Positions 47,121-56,991 of a DNA stretch of 64,000 nt are shown here, one piece after another. Source of the stretch: Epiperipatus broadwayi (Eukaryota; Onychophora; Udeonychophora; Euonychophora; Peripatidae); NCBI GenBank assembly GCA_028023455.1, contig JAQFVV010000180.1, positions 1,984,001 through 2,048,000 on the forward strand, in the 5' to 3' direction. Below the pieces are notes generated by a model, which was not told the origin of the DNA, did no database searches, and worked only from the letters and a program-made list of their open reading frames with translations. Position 1 is the first letter of the stretch; each line of letters opens with the position of its first letter. The position numbers and the translations under genes are program-made.

Positions 47121-47399
47121 TCGAAGTCAGCTTTGGAATTCTCTCCATCTAAAGTGTTCCTATCAGCTATATTATCTGCTGACAATACATTTGAAAGATA
47201 AGTGTGACAATTTTGTCTTAACAACAATTATTCCTATATTTTCCTGGTTGCTGAAGCAATGGACAAGGCATTAGTTAGTCATTAATAAATCTTTAGCTTT
47301 CTCAAAAATTAAATTATGTTCCTCTGTCTATCTCCCATGTTGCTCTTTCCACAATAACTCATATAAAAGTGTAACAATGTAAGATTACCTCAAAGAAAA

Positions 47400-48318
47400 C
47401 TCAAGAAATTAAATAAATCTAAGAAAGCGGTAAATCTTCTATATTTCTAGGCTTTGCTGCATTTTTTATGGCCATAATATTTTCTGGTTTGAGATATTTT
47501 TCTTTTTGTGTAATAACATGTCTTAGAAGCTTTATCTCTGAGGTAGCCCATGTACACTTTGCGGTATTCAGCCTAGCTCCCACTTTGTTTAGTCTTGAAT
47601 ACACTTCTACAATGCATATTTCTAAATCTTGCTCAATCTGGTCAGTTATAAGGGTTATATCCAGATATGGAATACTTTCCTTCATACTTTGGAACAAATC
47701 ATTCACTTTGGTTTAGTAGATAGTCAGGGCAATTATGAGGGCTAAAGGTGAGCAGCTCTGTGGTTCTTCCCACAACAGGTTTTTAGTGGCAGGTAAATTT
47801 TAAATCAATCTTCATGAAAAATGAAGTTTCAGAAGTGATGCTAGAACTTTGTACAGGATACATTCATCTGTTAATATATTGACTATGTGTGATGCAATAA
47901 TCTCCACAAAGACGAATAGTTCCACATGGCTTCATTATCATTAGTTTAGCCTATAATGGGTCTTCTACAGGAGACAACACACCTTTAGAAATTATGCCCT
48001 TAGTCATTTCATCAACCTTTGTCTTTAAGGTGAATGAGATCTTACATGATTTGAACAGGCTAGACATCCTTCAGTAATTCAATATCTACTGACTGTGTTT
48101 TTAATTTGGCTAATCTCGACAAATAAATGGGAAACTTCCAGTTGTACTTTCTTAATTATCTTGAGATATATCTCTAGTGGATGAAACCAGTTTCTAGCCA
48201 GTAAAGGGTTTATATTCCTTTTCACTATAAATATGGGTAGAAATTTAATCCTGGCATTGAATTTTATAAATACTATCAACTTACCAAAGATGTCTATCTT
48301 GTCACTATTTACGTTCAT
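47400..48318 (-). pseudogene. Gypsy protease end and reverse transcriptase (dead)
   Basis: Frame 48,318-48,079 has IVKRNINPLLARNWFHPLEI, like the LLGRDWL motif after the protease. A further frame (48,010-47,780) has MTKGIISKGVLSPVEDPL and IMKPCGTIRLCGDYCIT, matching GIIEPVDSP and KPDGSVRICGDYK. Frame 47,706-47,419 has YLDITLITDQIEQDLE and KLLRHVITQKEKYLKPENI, matching YLDDILITG and LGHVI. The catalytic YLDD reads YLDI. Confidence 0.75.
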
Positions 48319-48626
48319 AGCCAGTATGTGTGTATTTCTAACATCAGCTTATTTTTATTTTTTCCACTAGTCTGATTTTTTAATAATAATGATGACAATC
48401 GTGCATCACTATTGACTTCCATTTTTTTTCTTTTTTTTTCGCAGATGGTCAAGTCTAACATAATGTGGTCATTCTCAGTGTCGTTCATTTTCTTGACATC
48501 TTTACCTCTCACTCCACCTCCTCTCAATTTAAAGTCCAGATTTGGTTTAGCTTTTGTACTCTTATTTTGATAATGACAGATAGGAGAAAAATGTCCTTTT
48601 GTATTACACATATGACACTTCTCCAT
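48315..48626 (-). pseudogene. Gypsy gag C-terminus with CCHC zinc knuckle
   Basis: The frame begins MEKCHMCNTKGHFSPICHYQ: C-x2-C-x4-H-x4-C, a canonical retroviral-type zinc knuckle. A Lys/Asn-rich linker follows. No frame upstream continues into a capsid domain. Confidence 0.7.
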
Positions 48627-48680
48627 TTTAAACTTGCAAAATTTTTAATATGGGCTTTTACATCGCGAAGTAACAGGTGA

Positions 48681-49130
48681 AGTTATCCTTTACAGTTTTC
48701 AAACTTGCACTCACAGGTCGTTTTTTATTCAACAGAATTAAGTTTTTCTGCATATCAGTTGAAGCTTGAAATTTTGACAATTATAACCCATTCAATTTCT
48801 TTTTCAAAACAAATTAATTAGCTTTAATTAATTTAAAATCTCATAAGCAAGATAATCCTCTTGCTACTTCAAAATTTGATTGAAATGTATACATTTTTTG
48901 TATAAATTACATATTAAGTTTATTACATTTTGTTTTTTATATTTAACTCTAATTAATATTTATTCATTTCAAAATATTATGTTATTTAACATTCTTTTTT
49001 TTTGTAATAAATAAAGTTCTCACTTATGTAGGAAGATTACAAAAGTTTATTTAACTACCAGTTGAACATAGTTAATAGAATATATGTACCTGCATACAAT
49101 AAATGTTTCAAAAGGAAGACTTTTATACAT
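48681..49130. other. AT-rich spacer
   Basis: No feature recognised between the Gypsy relic and the LINE tail. Confidence 0.5.
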
Positions 49131-49515
49131 ACGCTTCACCAGTTCTGACTTATGGATCTGAGTCTTGGAAACTTAACAGAAGAGCAATTCAGAGACTTTT
49201 TAGCCTTCAACAAAATATAAAGAAATATAATTTAGGAATACCGCGAGGTTGATTGAAAGATATTGGAAATGAAATACGTAGGTGGAAGAATAAACAGTTA
49301 TTACTGATATTATTCAAAGAATTAAGAGATTGAAATAAAATTGAACTGAAAATATTTCTAGAAGAGATGATAATAGATGAACAGTTGAAGTTTTAAGTTG
49401 GTTTCCAAAAAATTGGAAAAAAGCTAGAAAATACCACACATGTAATTGATAGATGAAATAAAGAAGTTTGCTAGTATGATATGGAGAGATCTTCATCCTG
49501 CAGTGGATCAGTAAT
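49130..49515 (+). mobile_element. fourth LINE relic, ORF2 C-terminal tail
   Basis: The + strand translation begins SPVLTYGSESWKLNRRAIQR, then LFSLQQNIKKYNLGIP, NEIRRWKNKQ, and after several stops a final EIFILQWISN. This follows the layout of LINE ORF2 tails of the VLTYGCETWTL...QR.MER..LGI...R...I.R......W.A ... YVQQWTS type. Stops and frame changes are frequent. Minus-strand frames over it are shadows. Confidence 0.55.
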
Positions 49516-50053
49516 ATTAGAAAATGATGTATAATGTTTATGTAATTTGGGTAAAAATAGAATATTTACATTTTTAATTACTAAAACATAACATGACCAC
49601 CATTTCTTATGCTTAAACCTATTTATTAAAACAATAGCAACTTAACTGCATTAGATTCAAAGATCTAATTTCATTTCTCTCAGATCTAGTGCTTATCAAT
49701 AAAGGCCATAAACTAGAAACTAGTCTTGTGTTCTTTTAAATGCAGCATATATTTTGACTCATTATTTATAGCATTTACCTTTTGAATTATTTTGCTTTCT
49801 TAATAATATGTTACCAATTAAGCAAAACTATAGGGGCATGAAAACCACATGATTGTATTATTGTATACTAATAATTTGAGTATAAAATGAGTTGGAAATA
49901 GAGAAATAAAACAAATGTATATTTATAAAAAAAAAAAACCTCAGTAGTCAGTATTGAATAAATACAATATAAAAATTGGCTTTCAGGTAGCAAATAATAA
50001 AGTTAGATAAAGAACAACCGGGCAAAATAAAGTTTTGATATATGTGGAAAGTA
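49516..50053. other. AT-rich spacer, possible 5' LTR area
   Basis: Should contain the 5' LTR of the gag relic below if one survives, but I find no match to the candidate 3' LTR start at 52,183. TGGTAGCAGAATTCTC at 50,054 could be a primer-binding site. Confidence 0.3.
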
Positions 50054-50184
50054 TGGTAGCAGAATTCTCTGCGATGTTTTATTAGCTTAGTTAATAGATA
50101 TCGTGAAAAAATTTTTTAAAGTAAAACAAAAATATATAAAGCTAGTATACAAATAATAAATAATAAGATAGAATAATATAGCAA

Positions 50185-52182
50185 ATGATCACTCGAAGTA
50201 AGAGAAAGATGTTAGAATCAGAAACTAATGATGAAATTCAGATTGAAATTGAAACACAAGGAGTTAGTATAGAACAAACCCCAAATTCTTTTGGAGATAG
50301 TATGGATACTAGTCTAATTGAAAATCAAGAGGGACAAATTATTCGTTCATCTGAGAATGAGATATTGGAATATATTGCACTCCAAGAAAAAGGAATGAAT
50401 ATAAGAAAAAAACAAGAAGAAAGAATAAACACCAATGATTCTGTTCTCAACCAATTAATGATGATGATAAAAAGTTTATCATCGAATATAGTCACCGAAG
50501 AAGAAATAATAAAGCAAAATGGTTTAAAGAAATGAAAAATGATATAGCAAAACTATCTTTAGATATAACAAAACAAAATAATTTATCTGCTCAATTTACT
50601 GAATTAAAGACAGATGAAACAAATAAAGGACAATATCAATGAAATGGATCATAAATGTCAAATAAGATTTATTGAATTTGGAAAAGAAGTTGAAAATAAA
50701 ATTGATAATAAGTTTACCGAAATAATGAAATCTTGTGACAACTTTAAAACTGAATTGATGGAAAATCAGAAACAATTCTAAAAAGGAATAAATAAAGAAA
50801 TAAGTAAAATACGTTCAGAAACAAATTGTTCTATAAAACAACAAAAATCATAAGTTAAAAAATTATGAAAAGAAAATTAACACATTAAAAAATGATAATA
50901 AATGTGTCTGAATCAAACAAAATTTAACTGAAGTTGAAGTCACTCAAAATAAAGATAATATTGAGAAGCTAATCGAAAGTCAAATCCAAAGTATACTTAA
51001 CTCAATAAATAAAATACAAGATGTTCAAAATATTAGAAAATCAAAAGATGAATGTGAATTGACAATAGAGAAATTAGATCTCATTTTAAAAAAAAAAAGT
51101 TAATGTAGATGTTAAGCAAATTGAAATGAATAATCCACTCAGTATGCATCCAAAAGAAAAAAATTTAACCCAGATTTATGATATGGAAACTATCTTTAAC
51201 AAACCAATATCAGAAATTGATGAGTAAATAACACAACCAATAACAAATAAACCTAAGGAGATAAATCATACAAATAATGTGCAAATAAATGCTGTCAACC
51301 AATTCGTAAAACTTAAAATATTTAAAGGCTTTATGAATGAGGCCCCAATTGAACACTTAAGAAGTTTAAATGTATACTTCTCTGTCAACACCAACCTGTC
51401 AGAAGAGGAAAAAGTGATAGTAGCCTATAATCATTTACAAGATGAAGCATTATCATGGTGGGAATCGCAATTTCAAATGCCATCTATTTTTCATGTAAAC
51501 CAAACTTTACTAATGAAAAGTTCTTGGAATAAGGATCGACAGGAGGTGTTGCTATATCAAATACTCCAAGAAAAATACGACATTTCAGGAGAAACTTTAA
51601 CTAAATTTCTCCAATGACGAGTCGCTAAATTAAAGACACTAAATACTTACCATTTAAGTGAAAGCCAAATTATAAGAATTGTGAAACCCAATCTACCCTT
51701 AAAAATCAAACAATCTTTACTCTGCATCCATACACAAAGCATTGAACAAGTAACCGATTTATTAAACAATATTGATATAAACGATCATTTGACAAACAAA
51801 ATTTCTGAAAAAAAGAAAATGAATATCAGTAAACGTTCTCAATTATGAAAAAGGGAAAAATAATAATAATCCCCACCATTGAAAGGGAAAGTCCAATCAA
51901 AATGACAATAACAATAATGGAAGAATAAATATCAAGACAATAATAGTCAGATGACAAATACTTCTAGCGTCTCACAAAAACCATCAAAATCTAGGTATAT
52001 AACAAAACTATACCTAAAATTAATCCTCCAACAAGTATAAAATCAAATTATCAATAATATCAACTTTCAAACACCATTAAATATACCAACTATAAGTGAT
52101 AAATATTTTTATATGTAAATAAAAGATTGAGAATTAAAATAAAAATATCCAATTTATTTTAATCCCTTAAATGGGAGGGAAA
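50185..52182 (+). mobile_element. gag-only LTR retrotransposon relic
   Basis: Starts MITRSKRKMLESETNDEIQI, a Lys/Glu-rich, coiled-coil-prone N-terminus with stops, followed by a capsid-like domain (51,279-51,800). It ends at AATGGGAGGGAAA|TGTGAGAATGC: a good polypurine tract directly before a TG that could open a 3' LTR at 52,183. No protease, RT or integrase lies between gag and the tract, so pol was deleted or the family is non-autonomous. In putative ZNF-B intron 1, same strand as the gene. Confidence 0.55.
51279..51800 (+). pseudogene. retrotransposon gag capsid-like domain
   Basis: The frame contains VKLKIFKGFMNEAPIEHLRS, then SEEEKVIVAYNHLQDEALSW with WESQF, and LLYQILQEKYDISGETLTKF. 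This is the retrotransposon-gag pattern (F.G....AE.WL......L.EE.KV..A...L.G.A..WW). A TGA at 51,615 interrupts it; the same frame goes on with RVAKLKTLNTYHLSESQIIR. No zinc knuckle follows. Confidence 0.65.
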
Positions 52183-53590
52183 TGTGAGAATGCAATCAAA
52201 CCACTGTAAAAAAAAAAAAAAATGCAACATGCACATCTATCTTGAATATCATTATTACCAATAATTTAAAATCTATTATTAATTTTATACATTAATAATT
52301 ATGTACAAACTGGTCATTTAAAAATTATAACTTGAATAATTCTTAATTATATTGACATGTAGATAATCACACTGTAAAAAAAAAAGTCCCAAAATTATCA
52401 AAGGAAAGAAATCACTAGTAAGTTTTAATTATCGTTTATCATAATTGAAACAAGAAAAAATGTGAACTTAAATTGGCATGAATAGATATAGAATGGTTAA
52501 TAGAAAGAGAGGAATAAAACTTTTTTTTCTTTTTAAAAATAAAAGGGAGATTCAAGCATAACACTGATTAATCAATACATTTTTTTAGTAAAGTATATTT
52601 GAACCCATCACTCAAAGCCATTTGACAGTAATCAGTAAAATATCACATCTCCAAAGAAAATAATTTCAGAGAATAAAGAAAAAAACTTGCTTATAATTAC
52701 AAATAGACTTAATATACGAAAAAAATATTTACAAATATAATATCTTTTTTGTAATCCGATAATCATCCACTTCATTATTTAGAGGATCTTGTAAAATAAA
52801 AGTACAATATCAAGTTTCAATAGAACCAATAACTTCAAATAAAATTACGCAGCTATGATCGGCTAGAAGGGAATAAACATTGTAGAGGTAGAATGTTGAC
52901 CATACTACCATAATGTCAAATCTGATTATAATGAAAAGCAATTGCTACCTGTCTGTGTTAAACATCAATTCAAGATGAACTATCATAAAGCAAAGGAAAT
53001 CCTTAGATGGGAATTATTATCGTAAATGGAAGAATGGAGTCTCTATTGGGAAATTCGAACATGGAATATTTTTTGAAAGATGAGAAAGACAGGATCCGTA
53101 AAATTAAAAGTTATTTCATTCGTCAATATGAATCATTTATAAATCAATCTTAGGTTTGACTATACAAGATTAACATCATATGTATGATTCTCTGTTGCAT
53201 ATTTTTTTATCTCATTTTTTTTTCTTTTGATAATAGCGCAAGCTTCATTCAATTGTAAGCTAAATTTATTGATATTTACTGATCATTAATAAAATAGAAA
53301 GATAAAGATCCCAAGTTAACTTAATAACCATTGTGACTATCTACAGACTTAAAAGTGCAAAATTTGTTACTCTACCTAATTTTAAATATACACACCATGA
53401 CGATTATAATGTTTTATTATAAATGTAATTTGTTTGTTATAATTAAAGTATTAGTTATTTTTTCTTTTTTGTTATTCGAAATGAATGACCAATATTCTTG
53501 TATAAGTGATTTACTCTATCATATTTTAACATCATCAACAATAGACTTTAAAATAAAAGATAATATTCAATTTATATTTTTACAATATTA
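52183..53590. other. AT-rich stretch after the gag relic
   Basis: May start with LTR sequence. A + strand stretch at 52,895-53,030 translates as NVKSDYNEKQLLPVCVKHQF and KAKEILRWELL, which looks coding-like but matches no family I know. The frame 53,355-53,660 is low complexity. No other feature. Confidence 0.35.
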
Positions 53591-54340
53591 TATCATAAGG
53601 ATAGATGAAATACACAGGCTTATATATACTGTGTCTATATATGTAATAGACAGGGTATGAGCACAGACTTTTACATGACCCACCACTCTCCACACTATCT
53701 CATAATACTGATACACCCGAACACACATATGTCGAAAAGATAAATAATCACCAATGTACGTATTTCATGCTAAACCAGCAATCATCAGTTGGTCCAGATT
53801 ACCATCTCTACACATATATGCTACAAGTGCTCAGATATATATTAAGATAGCAAATCCTCCTACTTTAATGGACAGGCTTCAATGTACTCCAATTCTTCAA
53901 CTATCCATCCAATTGAAAATCTGATGATGATGTTTATGTATTTAATGGATTATGTCCTATACATGAGGGGTCAGATTGACCTTTAGATCAACATGGGTGT
54001 GACAACAATCTCGGCCTAAGGGTGGCCTTTGAGCGTTCCATCATCAGATTTTCAATTGGATGGACAGTTGAAGAGTTGGAGTGTGGAGTACATTGAAGCC
54101 TGTCCATTAAAGTAGGAGGATTTGCTATCTTAATATATATCTGAGCACTTGTAGCATATATGTGTAGAGATGGTAATCTGGACCAACTGATGATTGCTGG
54201 TTTAGCATGAAATACGTATATTGGTGATTATTTATCTTTTCGACATATGTGTGTTTGGGTGTATCAGTAGTATGAGATAGTGTGGAGAGTGGTGGGTCAT
54301 GTGAAAGTCTGTGCTCATACCCTGTCTATCATAAGGATAG
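53591..54340 (-). mobile_element. hairpin retroposon E, near-perfect 285-bp inverted arms, 14-bp direct repeats
   Basis: Arms 53,647-53,929 and 54,039-54,328 are reverse complements with only about 7 substitutions and one 6-bp length change, around a 109-bp unpaired centre. TATCATAAGGATAG occurs at 53,591-53,604 and 54,327-54,340. A 42-bp AT tail lies only on the left, between the direct repeat and the arm. The core CATGCTAAACCAGCAATCAT plus CAGTTGGTCCAGAT ties it to elements B, C and D. Ends read outward: TGTGGAGAGTGGTGGG and GTCTGTGCTCATACCC, weakly tRNA-like. No coding frame. The clean arms and direct repeats suggest a recent insertion or arm homogenisation. Confidence 0.75.
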
Positions 54341-55180
54341 GAAATTCAACTATAATGTATAAATCACTGTTTGAAAAAAGAGCCTAATTTATTTTATGTT
54401 AGAATATTGAATTATTACATTCGGATAAGGAACGACCATCCTTCATAACAGTATATTACATAGCTTACTATATAATAGAGCTGCAAAAACAAAGGATGAT
54501 CATATTTTATTCCATTTTTTGTTTACATATATATATTTGTTAGATAATTCATATTATGTTTAAATTGAATTATAAATAGTTTGTTGTTGATGTGATTTCA
54601 TTAAATGGTAATTATTATAAATCATTTTTGATTACTTATCTATTTTGAATTCATCATATCCCAACACCCCATATATATATAATTGGTATACAAGCAAGAT
54701 ATAATCATATCCCTGAACTAGAACTCATGTATATTCTTCGTGAGTTCAAATTCCATGGAATAGCGATAGTAGATTAGAGAGCACATAGCAATAGGCAGAT
54801 AAAATGAATTTTCTACTGTTTTACTATAATAATTTCATAATCATATTAATGGAAATAATTTATGTCATTCTGTTGCCCATGACATTTGATGATTAGGTTA
54901 TTTTGTCTGTCTATACACATGTTTAATCTATCATAAATGCTCACCTCATTATATGTAGTACCCCCCCCCCAGGTTAATAGATGAGGATTTAGTATCATGT
55001 TATGTCATCCCATTACAGAGGATATTGGATGAGTAAGCACTAGATAGGGATTTTGATGTACAAACCTTCTAGTATCCATTGATTTCTGTGGTTTGCACTA
55101 GGTGGCACTATTTTATTGAGAAAGTCACTACTGCTTTAGCATAATTCTTTTTGTGCGTATATAATATTTCATTAAATGTC
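54341..55180 (+). other. distal part of putative ZNF-B intron 1
   Basis: AT-rich. It contains a C run at 54,961 and the CTCF-like sequence GCACTAGGTGGCACTA (55,095-55,110). No frame or transposon relic recognised. Confidence 0.4.
55095..55110 (+). promoter_or_regulatory. CTCF-like motif
   Basis: GCACTAGGTGGCACTA fits the animal CTCF core (CCACYAGRKGGCAC) except at the first base. It lies about 100 bp before putative exon 2 of ZNF-B. Match by eye only; chance matches of this length are possible in 64 kb. Confidence 0.3.
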
Positions 55181-55208
55181 CAATCATTTTTTTTTTCTTT
55201 TATGTAGG

Positions 55209-55262
55209 TGCATAGGCAGTTCATCAGATAAAAAATAGAAGACCTCCCATTTCAAAGTGTTA
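55209..55262 (+). other. putative exon 2 of ZNF-B after an acceptor
   Basis: TTTTTTTTTCTTTTATGTAG is a good acceptor. The following GTGCATAGGCAGTTCATCAG then ATAAAAAATAGAAGAC aligns with the sequence after 12,730. Likely an untranslated exon; boundaries at the right end are not certain. Confidence 0.3.
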
Positions 55263-56330
55263 CTAAATAGACGATATGATAACAGATGTTATATTTTTTG
55301 ATGAAATCACTAACTCCATATACTGATTGTGTAAAAATCTATTATTTGAATCTTTTACCTTCTTTCCAAGGAAGATATTCTAATTACTATCAGAAGCATT
55401 TAGTGTCTTAACCAATAATTACAGTTTTTTTTTTTTTTTTTTCAGAAACAAATTTTTTTTATAGAAATGATAATTATGTTTGTATCATGGACACATTTTG
55501 TACTCTAAATCACAACACACAATAATGAACAACTATCTTGAATATTGTATGATAAATGTGCAAATATTGTTGCAGATATTTTTTCATAATAAAGTATACA
55601 GAAGTTGATGGATAATTAATTTATTATAAATGCAAGGAATATTTAAGATGACTTTCATAATAAATATATAAAATATATACAAACTGATGATATCTTTAGG
55701 GATTGGATTAATATAAAGACAAACTGTATTGGTGATTAGTAAAAGACGGTTTTATAAGATAACTAAGTCGTTCAAGATTGATTCTTATAGGTATTAATTA
55801 CATTAAAACAATCAGTAATGTCAGTCAAAGCATTTTTTAGTATCTAAAATGTTTAATAAAAAATGTTAAACTAAGGCTTGAATTTTACAACTCTTTTTTT
55901 ACTTTGCTGCTCTATTAAGAGTGAAATCTTAATACTAATTCATTCCAGTTCATGTGTGTTAAATTATAATTTTTTGGAACACTTTTGTAAACAATAAATT
56001 CTTTGGCTAATAGCAGGTTGAGATTACTAGGAAACAAAATGGTATGAGTAAATAATAACATTTAATCATTACTGATTGTAGCTGTTATTTCATACTATCT
56101 TTGTAATAGTTTGATCTTGAGTCTCAATTTTGGAGTTAAAATTGTAAACTTTAATGAAACTTTTTTATAAAATGGTAATTTTTAAAAATGTGAAGAAGGA
56201 TTAAAAATCTTGATTCATTAGTTATTGTTTTTTTTTAAAAATAAATAAAAGCTTTTGTTTATTATACTAATACTAACATTATTTATTTAGAAAATGAATT
56301 TGTTAAAAAAACATGAAAATATCCACTTTT
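55263..56330 (+). other. AT-rich, paralogous in part to 12.8-13.35 kb
   Basis: The block at 56,112-56,180 (TTGAGTCTCAATTTTGGAGT then TAAAATTGTAAACTTTAATG) resembles 13,230-13,280 (TTAGTCTACAACTCGGTTTT then AGCTGAAATGTAAACTTTAG). Otherwise long T runs and no frame. ACCTTAG at about 56,340 is an acceptor-like end leading into the finger exon. Confidence 0.35.
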
Positions 56331-56344
56331 TTTTACCTTAGTAT

Positions 56345-56991
56345 ATGATTGTTGATAAAAATGCTTTTGAAATGCTATAAAAAATCATACAGGAATAAAA
56401 CATTTTCATTATAGTCTGTATGACTGCAAAATTATACAAAATTATAGATTATAATTACATTAAGGAACTATCAACAAAACAAAAATGTCAGCAGCAAATG
56501 TGGTTTAAAAAAATAGGAAATAACTCATGAAAATGAAAAATCTTTTATTTGCACATTTTGTGAAAACAGGAAAGATCCAAAACTTATATAAAAAACCTAT
56601 TTTTATTGCACTTTGTGTGAATTCAAGACTTTTGATAAAGATAGTTTCAAAATACATGAAAAATTCCTCTTGCAAAAATATATTTCATTACAATATGTGT
56701 ATTATAGGACACATATTGATTACATTTTCACAAAAAAAAAACTTACATTTTAAAAAGCCATGTAATAATCTATGAAGGTTAAAATCTCATAATTGCACTT
56801 TATTTAATTATAAGATTTTTAATAAAAAATAATTTCAAAAGGCACCCAGTGGGAAAAGTCTTTTGTTGCAATTTGTATGAATACAAGACTTCTGAGGAAA
56901 ATAGTTCAAAAAGACAAGAAATTATTCACAATTAATTTCTTGCACTATTGTGAGAATACAGTACATCTAATAAAAATAGATTTAAAAAAAC
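56345..56991 (+). pseudogene. decayed N-terminal zinc fingers of ZNF-B
   Basis: The bases align with the start of the ZNF-A finger exon: KNHTGIKHFHYSLYDCKI here against KNHTGEKLFHCTFCEYKT. Further broken fingers follow in changing frames: ENEKSFICTFCEN, YCTLCEFKTFDKDSFKIHEK and CMNTRLLRK / YEYKTSEENSSK. Stops and frameshifts occur throughout, up to a last frame change at the linker just before 56,992. ZNF-B has therefore lost about four to six N-terminal fingers that its ancestor encoded. Confidence 0.65.

Larger units (their letters stand above)
45780..48680 (-). mobile_element. minus-strand Ty3/Gypsy relic, internally deleted
   Basis: Reading on the minus strand: a CCHC knuckle of gag (48,626), a protease-RT junction (48,318-48,079), RT (about 48,020-47,400), then a jump to the integrase C-terminus (47,120-46,900) and an acidic tail ending near 46,670. 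RNase H and most of integrase are gone. AGAGGCGAGG at about 46,650 could be the polypurine tract, followed by TGTGAATTGTCTGTGTGC as the start of a 3' LTR running toward 45.8 kb. No second LTR found. It lies in putative ZNF-B intron 1, opposite to the gene. Confidence 0.75.
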
